A DNA stretch of 34,858 nt from Gemmatimonadota bacterium (GTDB lineage: Bacteria > Gemmatimonadota > Gemmatimonadetes > Longimicrobiales > Gaopeijiaceae), in contig SHZS01000014.1 of assembly GCA_009692105.1 (NCBI GenBank), positions 1 through 34,858 of the forward strand, read 5' to 3'. Position 1 is the first letter of the stretch; each line of letters starts with the position of its first letter. Positions 22,462 through 31,345 of this stretch are shown one piece after another. The notes under the pieces are model-generated. The model searched no databases, had not been told where the DNA came from, and saw only the letters and a program-made list of their open reading frames with translations. The position numbers and the translations under genes are program-made.

Positions 22462-24347
22462 TGACGACCCCCACGGTATACGCAGAGATGGATCTCCTCC
22501 GTTTCACGACAGCCGGAAGCGTGGACGATGGGAAGAGCACCCTGATTGGGCGTCTCCTCTACGACACGAAGTCCATCTTCGAAGATCAGATGGAGCAGAT
22601 TGAGGGGGCGAGTCGCCGGCTGGGCGAGTCGGAGGTGAACCTCGCCCTGATCACGGACGGTCTCCGCGCCGAGCGGGAGCAGAAGATCACGATCGACGTG
22701 GCGTACCGCTACTTCGCCACCCCCCGCAGGAAGTTCATCATCGCGGACACTCCGGGACACGTGCAGTACACCCGGAACATGGTCACTGGCGCCTCGAACG
22801 CCGAGCTCGCGATCGTCCTCGTGGACGCGCGAAACGGGGTCGTCACCCAGTCCAAGAGGCACGCCTTCATCGCCTCGCTTCTCGGGATCCCGCATCTCAT
22901 CGTAGCTGTGAACAAGATGGACCTCGTGGACTACGCGGAGGTGGCATACGAGAAGGTCCGCCACGATTTCACGGAGTTCTCGAGAAAGCTCACCGTCCAG
23001 GACATCACGTTCATCCCGATCAGCGCGCTCAGGGGCGATAACGTGGTGGAGTGGTCCGATCGCATGCCCTGGTACAAGGGCGGATCGCTTCTTCACCGGC
23101 TCGAGACCGTGAACGTCGGTTCCCGCCGGAACCACATAGACTTCCGCTTCCCCGTGCAGTACGTCCTCCGCCCGAATCAGGGGTTCCGGGGCTACGCGGG
23201 AACCGTGGCCTCGGGATCGGTCGCGCCGGGCGAGGAGATCGTCATCCTTCCCTCGCGCCGGCATTCGAGGATCCGCTCCGTCGAGACCTACGACGGCGCC
23301 GTCGGGGAGGCACGAACCGGGGACGCGGTCGTGCTGACGATCGAGGACGAGGTGGATATCTCGCGGGGCGACATGATCGTGCGCCGGAAGAACGTGCCGA
23401 TCGTGGGAGACCGATTCGAGGCGTACCTCTGCTGGATGAGCGAAACGCCTCTCGAGCTCAACGGACCCTACATGCTCCTCCACACGACGAACCGGATGCA
23501 GGCGTTCGTCGAGCGGATCGAGTATAGGGTGGACGTGGATACACTCCACCGGCAGGCTGCTAACTCGCTCGAACTGAACGAGATCGGGCGGGTCGAGATC
23601 ACGACTTCTAAGCCCCTCTTCTTCGACTCGTACCGCGTGAACGTGCGGACGGGGAGCTTCGTCCTCGTGGATCTGCACTCGAATGTGACCGTGGCCGCGG
23701 GCATGATCCGAGGGGAACCAACCCGGGACGAGGACGTCACCGAACGCCCTGTCTCGAAGGACGTCGTCTGGGAGGGATGGAATGTTCCGAGGGAGGAGCG
23801 GGAGATCCGGACCGGGCACCGGGCGGCGATCCTCTGGTTTACCGGGTTGCCCGGTGCCGGAAAGACGACCATCGCACGCGAGGTCGAGCGCCGCCTCTTC
23901 GAGCGGGGTGTGCGCACGATGCTTCTGGACGGGGATCAGCTTCGCCACGGGCTCTCGGGAGACCTGGGGTTCACTCCCGGCGACCGGGTCGAGAACATCC
24001 GACGGGTGGGAGAGGTGGCCAAGCTCTTCTTCGAGCAGGGAAGCGTCGTCCTCTGCGCGTTCGTGTCACCTTACGTGAAGGGAAGGGAAGCGGTAGGAGC
24101 GCTCGTTCCCGAAGGAAGGTTCCTCGAGATCCACGTGCACGCGCCCGCCGAGGAGCTCCGGCGACGCGACCCAAAGGGACTCTACCGTAGGGAGGAGAGA
24201 GGGGAGGTGGCGCCCCTCACTGGGGTCTCCGCCCCCTACGAGTCGCCCCGTAGCCCCGCCCTGGACCTGGACACCGGATCTGTCGGCGTGGAGGAGGCGG
24301 TGGCAGCCGTCCTGAAGCTGCTGGAGGGGAAGGGGATCGTCGGCTAG
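22461..24347 (+). CDS. cysNC: Sulfate adenylyltransferase subunit 1 / APS kinase fusion
   Basis: A two-domain protein of 628 aa. Residues 1 to about 430 are the CysN GTPase: GSVDDGKST is the P-loop, ADTPGHVQYTRNM the switch region, and NKMD the guanine-specificity motif, followed by EF-Tu-like beta barrels. Residues from about 450 are the CysC APS kinase, with FTGLPGAGKTTIA as Walker A, DGDQLRHGLSGDLGF, FVSPYVKGRE and RRDPKGLYRR. Together they make PAPS, the universal sulfuryl donor. ATG 22461 overlaps the cysD stop by one base. PAPS reductase (cysH) and sulfite reductase are absent here, so the module supports sulfation rather than obvious sulfur assimilation. Confidence 0.96.
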   Translation: MTTPTVYAEMDLLRFTTAGSVDDGKSTLIGRLLYDTKSIFEDQMEQIEGASRRLGESEVNLALITDGLRAEREQKITIDVAYRYFATPRRKFIIADTPGHVQYTRNMVTGASNAELAIVLVDARNGVVTQSKRHAFIASLLGIPHLIVAVNKMDLVDYAEVAYEKVRHDFTEFSRKLTVQDITFIPISALRGDNVVEWSDRMPWYKGGSLLHRLETVNVGSRRNHIDFRFPVQYVLRPNQGFRGYAGTVASGSVAPGEEIVILPSRRHSRIRSVETYDGAVGEARTGDAVVLTIEDEVDISRGDMIVRRKNVPIVGDRFEAYLCWMSETPLELNGPYMLLHTTNRMQAFVERIEYRVDVDTLHRQAANSLELNEIGRVEITTSKPLFFDSYRVNVRTGSFVLVDLHSNVTVAAGMIRGEPTRDEDVTERPVSKDVVWEGWNVPREEREIRTGHRAAILWFTGLPGAGKTTIAREVERRLFERGVRTMLLDGDQLRHGLSGDLGFTPGDRVENIRRVGEVAKLFFEQGSVVLCAFVSPYVKGREAVGALVPEGRFLEIHVHAPAEELRRRDPKGLYRREERGEVAPLTGVSAPYESPRSPALDLDTGSVGVEEAVAAVLKLLEGKGIVG

Positions 24348-24366
24348 GCAGTTGGGGCTACGGACG

Positions 24367-24681
24367 TTACGCCGTCAGTGGGTTCTCCCAGATCAGCCCG
24401 TGAAAGCGACTGAAATCGTGGTCCGTGGATTGAAGGACGAGCCCGTACTCCATGGCCAGCGCCGCGAGGTGGGCATCCGGGACGAAGTTGGACTTGCCTC
24501 CGATCCCTGGGAGCAAGGCCCCCAGGATCGCGGCATGACGCTCGGTTGGCTCTGGCACCCAGACGGGCCGGCACGCGAGCCACTCTCCGACCTGGGTCCA
24601 CGCCCGATCGAGGGACATGGGTTCTCGGAAGATGCGACGATTCGCGACGATCCGGTGGTAGCGATCGCGATGTTCCGCCAC
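24367..24681 (-). pseudogene. N-terminally truncated PIN-domain (VapC-like) toxin
   Basis: The 104-residue frame resembles only the C-terminal two-thirds of a PIN-domain ribonuclease. [21 protein letters not shown] and HDFSRFHGL match the end of VapC-type toxins, with the two C-terminal acidic residues kept. The N-terminal strand with the first catalytic Asp is missing: upstream in the same frame a TAG appears at 24709-24711 after only nine more codons, and other frames give no PIN start. No antitoxin gene is beside it. It lies in the 396-base gap between cysNC and the epimerase gene and looks like the inactive remnant of a toxin-antitoxin pair. Confidence 0.68.
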
Positions 24682-24743
24682 GCGGAGAAGCTCCGGGCGA
24701 GGCTCGGGCTAGGCGTGTCCTCGAAGATGCGGGTGGTGGAGCT

Positions 24744-25802
24744 TTGAGCACACCGATTCTGGTAACCGGCGCCGCCGGGTTCATCGGGTACCATACCGCC
24801 GAGCGGCTCTTGGTCCGGGGAAACCAGGTGGTGGGGCTGGACAATCTCAATCCCTACTACGACCCAGCGTTGAAGGAGGCGCGGCTGGCACGGCTCCAGG
24901 CGCGTTCAGGGTTTTCATTCCGTCGTGTGGAGCTGGCCGACCGGGAGGCTGTCGAGGCGGTGTTCGAGGGAGACCGGCCGGAGGTCGTTATCCACCTGGC
25001 GGCCCAGGCCGGTGTCCGCTACTCGCTCACGAATCCCCACGCATACGCTCATTCGAATCTGACGGGGTTCCTGCACATCCTTGAGGGATGCCGCCGGCAC
25101 CAGGTCCGCCACCTCGTCTATGCCTCCACGAGCAGCGTGTACGGGGCGAACACTGGGATGCCCTTCTCGGAGCGGCACGGGGTGAATCACCCCCTCACCC
25201 TCTATGCGGCGACGAAGAGGGCGAACGAGCTGATGGCGCACAGCTACAGTCACCTCTACGGGATCCCGATGAGCGGCCTCCGCTTCTTCACCGTGTACGG
25301 CCCCTGGGGGCGTCCCGACATGGCGCTCTTCCTGTTCACCAAGGCGATCCTGGAGGGGCGACCGATCGACGTGTTCAACGAGGGGAGGATGCGGCGGGAC
25401 TTCACGTACGTGGACGACCTCGTGGAAGGGGTGATCCGGGTGGCCGACCGCCCCCCGAAGGGGGATCCCGCATGGGACGGAAACGCGCCGGACCCCTCGA
25501 GAAGCGCCGCTCCCTGGCGGATCTACAACATCGGAAACAGCCAGCCCACCGACCTCTTTCGCTACATCGAGGTGTTGGAGGAGTGCCTGGGGAGGAAGGC
25601 CGAGCGCCGGCTCCTCCCGATGCAGCCCGGGGACGTCCCGGCCACGTGGGCCGACGTCTCCCTCCTGGACGAGGCCGTGGGATACCGGCCCGCCACGACC
25701 ATCGAGGAGGGGGTGGCGAAGTTCGTGGCGTGGTACCGGGAGTACTATGGAGTGCCGGAGTGGATCCCACCGGGTGATGCTGGTCAGGGTTTCGAGTACT
25801 GA
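24744..25802 (+). CDS. UDP-glucuronate 4-epimerase-like NDP-sugar epimerase
   Basis: An extended SDR of 352 aa, closest in its motifs to UDP-glucuronate 4-epimerase (CapI/GAE type), which makes UDP-galacturonate. [17 protein letters not shown] is the NAD loop, [17 protein letters not shown] is a strong marker of this subgroup, then [30 protein letters not shown] (catalytic Ser), [10 protein letters not shown] (Tyr/Lys) and [17 protein letters not shown]. The start is TTG 24744, with a GGTGGTGGAG site just before; there is no nearby ATG or GTG in frame. It is the last gene of the plus-strand set and ends 38 bases before the convergent wzy-like gene, where GC content falls. Confidence 0.9.
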   Translation: MSTPILVTGAAGFIGYHTAERLLVRGNQVVGLDNLNPYYDPALKEARLARLQARSGFSFRRVELADREAVEAVFEGDRPEVVIHLAAQAGVRYSLTNPHAYAHSNLTGFLHILEGCRRHQVRHLVYASTSSVYGANTGMPFSERHGVNHPLTLYAATKRANELMAHSYSHLYGIPMSGLRFFTVYGPWGRPDMALFLFTKAILEGRPIDVFNEGRMRRDFTYVDDLVEGVIRVADRPPKGDPAWDGNAPDPSRSAAPWRIYNIGNSQPTDLFRYIEVLEECLGRKAERRLLPMQPGDVPATWADVSLLDEAVGYRPATTIEEGVAKFVAWYREYYGVPEWIPPGDAGQGFEY

Positions 25803-25840
25803 AAGCCCGGCTCAAGCCAGCAGCGGAAGGCCGCGTCGAC

Positions 25841-27262
25841 TCACATGAACGCCCGCCATCCTGATCGCTCACCGCTGATAACGCCGGATCCGGTGAGACC
25901 CGAACCCCACCAAAAGATGTTCGCGGCGATGAAGAGGGCGAGCAGTTGCCACAACGCCTTGGGGATGCGCTTGCGATCGACCGTAACAAGGCTCGGCAGA
26001 AAGAGGACCGTTCCCACCGATACGTAGGACGAGTGGACCTCGTGGGTGCCGAACGAGGCAACCAGCAGGAGAAGACCAAACAGCAGTGCGGGATCGATCC
26101 GCTCCGTCCGCCGCCATTCCCTGAACGCCACGGGCAGGACCAGGACGTACATCGCGGCATTCACCACCTGCTGAAAAAAATCTGGAATCATATACGGTGC
26201 TCCCGGAATCCGATCCCTCCCGTAGAACACCTGATACCATGGGAAGGGGCCGACGAGCCCCTGGAGCACCCGACGGGGGAGCTCCCATACCGTGAATGCG
26301 CCGATCTCGGCGTCAAAGCGCCCAAGCGCCGTGTTGAGTACCGATTCACCAAACGACAGGAGCAAGAGGACCCCGCCGCCGAACACCAACGCCGCCTGCC
26401 AACTTATGCGGTCCTTAGCGATGAGACTGACTGCCAGCAGAGGAACCAGCAGCAGATATGGCTGGCGCATACTGAACGTGAGGGCGCAGGCGAGAGGAAG
26501 CACGACGATCCAGGTGACTTTCGAGTTGCGGGTGAGAAACATCAGCGCAAACGCGACCATGATCCAGGTCTGCCCGACTGTGTCGCGCCAAAAAATGCTC
26601 GAGATGAATCCGAACGGCTGAAAGGCCGCGATGATCGCAATCCATTTCAGCGACGGGCTATCGGGGGCACGCATTTTCGCGAGCATGATGACGATGTACG
26701 TGGTGTACATGGCATGGAGCGTGTTCCAGGCCGCGTAGTTGAGCGTATTTTGCCCCGTAAACCAATACAAGAATGCATTGTAGATGGTGATGAACGGGTT
26801 CTTGTTCAATACATAGAACGTGGCTGGCATCGCCGACAGAAATCCCTGAGATCGCCACGTGTAAACGACGTACGCCATCTCGTCGTTGAGCCACTGATAA
26901 TCGCTCAGATAGTTGATCTGATCTGGTTGGAGAGAATAATCGGGATTCATCAGCACAAGAAAGTGGACCACTCCCACCGAGAGGCGGACGACAAACGCGA
27001 CGACGATGATGCCGTAGACTGAATCGCCTACGTCGCGGCGAAAGAAGAACAAGTGCGCGATCGACAGTCCCGCGAGACAGGCGAGCGACGTCAAGATGAG
27101 GCTTACAAACGGCGCTCGCTCCGTCCCGATCTGCGCGAACAAACCGACGACGATAACCTCGCACGCGACTAGGCCGACCATCGTCGGCCAGCCTGAGGCG
27201 GCCCGGAGCGACCGGCTGCCGGCGACTGGGCGGTCGACCACGCCGCGCACTGCCGTGGTCAT
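25841..27262 (-). CDS. Multi-pass membrane protein, putative Wzy-like polymerase
   Basis: A hydrophobic protein of 473 aa with about ten or more predicted helices; I do not recognise it as a named family member. Visible points include a large loop after helix 4 containing YSLQPDQINYLSDYQWLND, the motif FGFISSIFWRDTVGQTW (a short Arg-Asp pair beside a helix) and MRQPYLLLVPLL. Its size, topology and place directly after a Wzx make an oligosaccharide polymerase (Wzy or EpsG-like) the best guess. ATG 27262 overlaps the wzx stop as ATGA, which sets the start. The GC content is clearly lower than in the genes to its left. Confidence 0.6.
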   Translation of the reverse strand: MTTAVRGVVDRPVAGSRSLRAASGWPTMVGLVACEVIVVGLFAQIGTERAPFVSLILTSLACLAGLSIAHLFFFRRDVGDSVYGIIVVAFVVRLSVGVVHFLVLMNPDYSLQPDQINYLSDYQWLNDEMAYVVYTWRSQGFLSAMPATFYVLNKNPFITIYNAFLYWFTGQNTLNYAAWNTLHAMYTTYIVIMLAKMRAPDSPSLKWIAIIAAFQPFGFISSIFWRDTVGQTWIMVAFALMFLTRNSKVTWIVVLPLACALTFSMRQPYLLLVPLLAVSLIAKDRISWQAALVFGGGVLLLLSFGESVLNTALGRFDAEIGAFTVWELPRRVLQGLVGPFPWYQVFYGRDRIPGAPYMIPDFFQQVVNAAMYVLVLPVAFREWRRTERIDPALLFGLLLLVASFGTHEVHSSYVSVGTVLFLPSLVTVDRKRIPKALWQLLALFIAANIFWWGSGLTGSGVISGERSGWRAFM

Positions 27263-28782
27263 GGGGCCTCCCCCGCCGTCGCGAGGCGACGGCGGTGCAG
27301 CAGTCCGACGTTCGCTCGCGCTGTGGTGCGCCAGCCGCGGTCGATTGCCAGGGTAAGTGTGAGGAGTAAGCTCGCGAAGCCGAAGAACGCGATCCCGAGG
27401 CTCGGCCAGGAGTGAAGTGGTGGCATCAATTCGAGCGCTACAACCCCGGCCACCAGCCCGCACATGAATGTCTTGATACCAGGAAGCCACTGGGTGGTGA
27501 GCGAAACTCCCGACTGCGCGCGAAGCACGTGCGAGAGAAGTACGACAGGAACGAGATTCGCCAGCAATGTGGCGAGCGGGATCCCGAGCAGTCCGAGCCC
27601 GACCGCAGCGCCTAGCAGCAGCACGGGCCGGACGAGCGCCTCAACGATCGAAATACGAGCCGCGGCTCGCGTGCGTCCACCCGCAATCACGAGGGTGACG
27701 AACAGTCCCTTTCGAAAGCCGAGCGCATCACCTGCGGCAATGAGGGCCAATAGCCAGATCCCGCCGAAGGCCGTGGGGCCTACCCAGAGCGGAATGATCG
27801 AGGAGCTGAAAGCCAGCGCGCAGCCCAGGCCCAGTCCGGCCAGCGACGCGCTGATCGTGAAAAACTCCACGAGCACCCTATGGTAACTTGAGCGATCCAA
27901 GCCCTCGCCGAGGATGACCATTCCGGCGAACACCGCGCTTCCAATCCGCTCGAGGAACATTCGCACCGTGGAAACGACGCGCCCGGTAAGACTGATCACC
28001 GCGGCAGCCTCCGGTGCAATGAGCGCGGCCGCGACGAACGATTCGAGGTTTCCACTGATCGTGTTCGCAATCTGCGAGAGCAACAGATTGGACGCCTCAC
28101 TCCAGACCTCGCGCACCAGTCGCACGCTCGGCCGTGGCCATGCCAGTGACTTTTGGCCCCATTGGATCCAGAGGTACCAGGCGTACCCGCCGATCTGGGT
28201 GAGTGCGAGTGCCAGGCGCCCAGCGCCAAGCGCAACAACTCCCCAGCCAAGATGCAATCCCAAGACGATTACAACCACGTTCATCAGGAACGCGAGCGTG
28301 CCAATCAAATTGGCAATGATCGTCTGTTGCCACGCCTGCGGAATGGCCCCGATGCTCAGGTACAGGATGCTCCCGCCGGCGGCGAACGAGCACAGCTGCA
28401 TGGCGTGAGTGAGGGCCGCTCGCTGTGCAAGGGGCGCGTGCACCCAGGCCGGAGCAAACGGCGCCAGAGCACACCCAAGGAGCGCGGCGAACCCACCGAA
28501 GAAGACGGCAAGGAGAATTCCTGACGTCGCGAGGTGCGCAAACTGTGCCGAGTCGGCGGCTGCGTGAGCGGCAGCCAATCTGCGTGTCAGCACCGTCGAG
28601 AGCCCGGATTCGAACAGACCGATCGCGGCGATAACGCTCCCCGAAGCGAGCCACGCCCCGTACGTGGCCATGTCGAAATGGCGGAGATACAGCGGGACGA
28701 GGAGAAGTCCCGCCACGAGCGTCAATAACGCATTGCCCGAGCTGAATGCGAGATTCGCCAATGCAGCGAGGCGTTTGTTCAC
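27259..28782 (-). CDS. Wzx-type polysaccharide flippase (region B)
   Basis: A second MOP-family flippase of 507 aa with about 12-14 helices. NKRLAALANLAFSSGNALLTL and VPLYLRHFDMATYGAWLASG are the N-terminal family pattern, and FESGLSTVLTRRLA is helix 2. The second half opens near EASNLLLSQIANTISGNLE. I chose GTG 28782 because it overlaps the stop of the upstream SDR gene as GTGA, and the family N-terminus follows at once; an upstream GTG at 28884 would add 34 non-family residues lying over the SDR gene. It is coupled to the wzy-like gene downstream. It presumably exports the CDP-deoxysugar-containing repeat unit. Confidence 0.85.
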   Translation of the reverse strand: MNKRLAALANLAFSSGNALLTLVAGLLLVPLYLRHFDMATYGAWLASGSVIAAIGLFESGLSTVLTRRLAAAHAAADSAQFAHLATSGILLAVFFGGFAALLGCALAPFAPAWVHAPLAQRAALTHAMQLCSFAAGGSILYLSIGAIPQAWQQTIIANLIGTLAFLMNVVVIVLGLHLGWGVVALGAGRLALALTQIGGYAWYLWIQWGQKSLAWPRPSVRLVREVWSEASNLLLSQIANTISGNLESFVAAALIAPEAAAVISLTGRVVSTVRMFLERIGSAVFAGMVILGEGLDRSSYHRVLVEFFTISASLAGLGLGCALAFSSSIIPLWVGPTAFGGIWLLALIAAGDALGFRKGLFVTLVIAGGRTRAAARISIVEALVRPVLLLGAAVGLGLLGIPLATLLANLVPVVLLSHVLRAQSGVSLTTQWLPGIKTFMCGLVAGVVALELMPPLHSWPSLGIAFFGFASLLLTLTLAIDRGWRTTARANVGLLHRRRLATAGEAP

Positions 28783-29720
28783 GAGCCTTGGCCAGCGGAG
28801 ACGATGGCTGCCGCACAACGCGACAATCCGTCTCTCAACGAGACGCGTGGACTCCAGCCCGGGAGTGGCCTGCCCCCCGTCCACGGCCTCATGATCTCAC
28901 GCGAGCGGTATGGCTTTGCTCCCCAATTCACATGGATCGGGCGGGCGAGAATAGAAGCGTAGGTGGCGACGAGCTCCCGAATGGTAACGCTCGCGCCAGA
29001 GCTCAACGCAAATATCGCGTGTCGTTCGGATCCGCTGGATTCCAGAAATGACCACGCCGCCACATACGCGTCCAGAACGTCATCGATGTACACCATGTCG
29101 ATGAGCTGCTCGCCTTTCGTGAGGTCAAGCTCATCGCCCGTCCGTGCCGCACGCTCAACCAGCGTCAATAACTTGGGACGAGGATCCGCTGGCCCGTACA
29201 GATCATAGAGTTTTATCGTGGCAACACGCAGCGGCTTTACGCTTACGTAGTACTGAATGATGTCTTCAAACGCCTGTTTGGTGGCCGCATACAGTGTCGT
29301 GGGATCGTAGTTGCTGTTATTGAAATGCTGCCACGCGGTACCGGTGTTGACCATAAACGGCACGTTGACCGCAGACATGGCTTCCAGGAGTTGCGCGCCG
29401 AACGCGAGATTGGACTGCATAAGCGGTCCGACCTCGTCCGGCTGGTGTTCGGCAATTACTCTCGCGGCGGCGTGAAAGACCACGCGCGGCGTCGCGGCGC
29501 GGACGATGCCGACGAGGCCATTCATTGTTCCATCGTGCACATGTACTCGGATCTGGTCCGCACACGACGACAGCTGCTCGAGCCTCGATGCGGGGCGTAC
29601 GATCGCGTGAACGTCGAAGCCTCGAGCCGCCAGATGACAGGCCAGCCGTGAGCCGACGAAGCCCGGCGCACCAGTGACCAGGACTGAGGCGCCAGCAGGA
29701 ACAGACTCAGTGAGATCCAT
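28779..29720 (-). CDS. SDR reductase of CDP-4-keto-6-deoxyhexose (RfbJ-like)
   Basis: An extended SDR of 313 aa. VLVTGAPGFVGSRLA is the cofactor loop, VFHAAARVIAEHQ follows, NTGTAWQHF carries the catalytic Thr, and LYAATKQAFEDI is the Tyr/Lys pair. The segment KLYDLYGPADPRPKLL and the later KGEQLIDMVYIDDVLDAY resemble CDP-abequose or paratose synthases, which reduce the 4-keto group of CDP-sugars. ATG 29720 is preferred over a TTG nine bases upstream. It follows the RmlC-like gene after 81 bases and overlaps wzx by 4 (GTGA). Its predicted job is the last step of the CDP-6-deoxyhexose made by the four-gene set; the product's stereochemistry is not predictable. Confidence 0.8.
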   Translation of the reverse strand: MDLTESVPAGASVLVTGAPGFVGSRLACHLAARGFDVHAIVRPASRLEQLSSCADQIRVHVHDGTMNGLVGIVRAATPRVVFHAAARVIAEHQPDEVGPLMQSNLAFGAQLLEAMSAVNVPFMVNTGTAWQHFNNSNYDPTTLYAATKQAFEDIIQYYVSVKPLRVATIKLYDLYGPADPRPKLLTLVERAARTGDELDLTKGEQLIDMVYIDDVLDAYVAAWSFLESSGSERHAIFALSSGASVTIRELVATYASILARPIHVNWGAKPYRSREIMRPWTGGRPLPGWSPRVSLRDGLSRCAAAIVSAGQGS

Positions 29721-29801
29721 GTTTAACAAGCTAGGTTCAGAAGGTGTGTAAGAAGAGAGGCGACAGGCTGCCGTTCATACACCTATTGAGCCGAGCGCTG
29801 T

Positions 29802-30347
29802 CTACCGGAACGGCGAACGAAACTCGCTGAACCTCGGCAGGTGCCGGTCTTTTTCCGATAGCTGTGGGCCTAGATGCGGCCATGAAATGCCCGCGCTGTC
29901 CCACCGAATTCCCGCGTCGGACGCCGGCTGATATACACCGGTCATGCTACACGAGACGATGGCCTGATCGGTGAGCGCCAAAAAGCCATGTGCGAGCCAC
30001 TCGGCAACGAACACGCCGTTCCCGCGCTCCGCGTCCAACTCGACCATGGCGATCTGCCCGTAGGTTGGCCCGGACGCCCGAAGATCGAGCGCGACATCAA
30101 GCACACGACCTCGAATGCAGTACACGAGCTTGGCCACGACATGCGGCGGCGCCTGAAAGTGGAGCCCCCGAAGCACCCCACGTGCGGACTCCGAGAAGTA
30201 ATGTTCCGAGAACATGCTCGCCAATCCCAACGCTTCAAACGCGGTCGAGTCGAACGTCTTGATTAGCCGACCGCGAGCGTCAGCGTGCACCGGCGGTTGA
30301 ACTTCGAAGTAGCCTTCGAGCGTGGTCGGCTCGCACCGCATGGTCAT
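29802..30347 (-). CDS. RmlC-like cupin epimerase of the CDP-sugar pathway
   Basis: A 181-aa member of the dTDP-4-dehydrorhamnose 3,5-epimerase family. [14 protein letters not shown] holds the catalytic His, AKLVYCIRG the active-site Lys, [10 protein letters not shown] and [11 protein letters not shown] the cupin core, and LSEKD the catalytic Asp. At the place of the catalytic Tyr (Y133 in Salmonella RmlC, in YKATNYY) this protein has Cys (codon TGT) in SCSMTGVY. That Tyr is the proton donor in the normal reaction, so the enzyme may epimerise only one carbon. It is coupled to rfbG by an ATGA overlap, so the likely substrate is CDP-4-keto-6-deoxyglucose rather than the dTDP form. Confidence 0.85.
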   Translation of the reverse strand: MTMRCEPTTLEGYFEVQPPVHADARGRLIKTFDSTAFEALGLASMFSEHYFSESARGVLRGLHFQAPPHVVAKLVYCIRGRVLDVALDLRASGPTYGQIAMVELDAERGNGVFVAEWLAHGFLALTDQAIVSCSMTGVYQPASDAGIRWDSAGISWPHLGPQLSEKDRHLPRFSEFRSPFR

Positions 30348-31345
30348 GGGGTGTGCGCAGCGGTCCGGCTGCCGTTCTCAAAAAACTCGCGGTACCATTC
30401 CACTGTTTTTGCCAGCCCTTCATCGAGGCTGAACCGGGGGCGCCAGCCAAGTCGCGATCGCGCCTTGGCGGCACTGAGCGATTGGTCGCGAATCTCATTT
30501 GATGCTTCACCCAGAATCTCGCACTCCAGGCTCGAGCCCATGAGCCGGAGTATCTTCGTCGCGAGCTCCGAAACCGGGATGTGAAGCTCGTTCGAAAAAT
30601 TGAACGCTTCGCCGCGAAGACTGGCATCCTTGACCATCGCTTCCGCGAGGGTCATCAGAGCAGTGGCTCCGTCCTCGACGTAGAAGTAATCCCGGATGAA
30701 CTGTCCATCCGACCGGATAACCGGCCGCGTGCCACGCATGACGGAGCGGATGGTTCCGGGCACGATGCGGCTCCAGTTCAGGTCCCCACCACCGTAGAAA
30801 TTGCCACATCGGGTGATCGCAACGGGAACGCCAAACGTCTTGGCGTAACTCGTCGCAATCAAATCCGCGCACGACTTACTCGCGTCGTATGGATGTTCGC
30901 CAGCGAGCGGTGTTTCCTCGGTGTAGGGCAGCACCTCCTGCGAGCCGTAGGCTTTGTCGGACGAGGCGACGACGATTTGTCTGGCGCTGGGACTGCGGCG
31001 GCAGGCCTCGAGCAACGCCCAGGTGCCACGAATGTTGGTGTCGAACGTCGATACCGGATTCCGGTTCGCGATTGGAACGATGGTTTGTGCGGCGAGATGG
31101 AACACTGTGTCTACTTCATACTCGCCGAGTACGCGCTCCATCGCCTTCTGATCGCGGACGTCGCCCCGCACCACGCAAACACACGAGAACAGACCGGAAC
31201 GCACGAGCTCGGATTCTGGCACCCAGTCCCGAACCAGGCAGACGACGCTGGCGCCCTTGTCTACGAGTGCGCGCACCAGCCAGCTCCCCACGAGCCCGGT
31301 ACCACCGGTCACGAACACCGGGCGATCAGACCAGAAGCCGGTCAT
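30344..31345 (-). CDS. rfbG: CDP-glucose 4,6-dehydratase
   Basis: This enzyme turns CDP-glucose into CDP-4-keto-6-deoxyglucose, the branch point to CDP-deoxysugars. It is an extended SDR of 333 aa. [15 protein letters not shown] is the NAD loop; [15 protein letters not shown] and [15 protein letters not shown] are close to Rfb[10 protein letters not shown] carries the Ser-Asp-Lys, [14 protein letters not shown] is the Tyr/Lys pair, and [18 protein letters not shown] is diagnostic. ATG 31345 overlaps the rfbF stop (ATGA); a further in-frame ATG at 31381 would lie inside rfbF and is not needed. The stop overlaps the RmlC-like ATG by 4 bases. Confidence 0.95.
   Translation of the reverse strand: MTGFWSDRPVFVTGGTGLVGSWLVRALVDKGASVVCLVRDWVPESELVRSGLFSCVCVVRGDVRDQKAMERVLGEYEVDTVFHLAAQTIVPIANRNPVSTFDTNIRGTWALLEACRRSPSARQIVVASSDKAYGSQEVLPYTEETPLAGEHPYDASKSCADLIATSYAKTFGVPVAITRCGNFYGGGDLNWSRIVPGTIRSVMRGTRPVIRSDGQFIRDYFYVEDGATALMTLAEAMVKDASLRGEAFNFSNELHIPVSELATKILRLMGSSLECEILGEASNEIRDQSLSAAKARSRLGWRPRFSLDEGLAKTVEWYREFFENGSRTAAHTP

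Noticed and set aside
22452-23948. Long open frame (about 498 codons) on the minus strand
   Set aside because: It lies exactly opposite cysNC, its product has no recognisable domain and is rich in Arg, Asp, His and Val as expected for an antisense shadow of a GC-rich gene.
28783-28884. Upstream GTG start for the second wzx
   Set aside because: The added 34 residues lie wholly over the SDR gene and do not resemble flippases, while GTG 28782 sits in a GTGA overlap like the neighbouring junctions.
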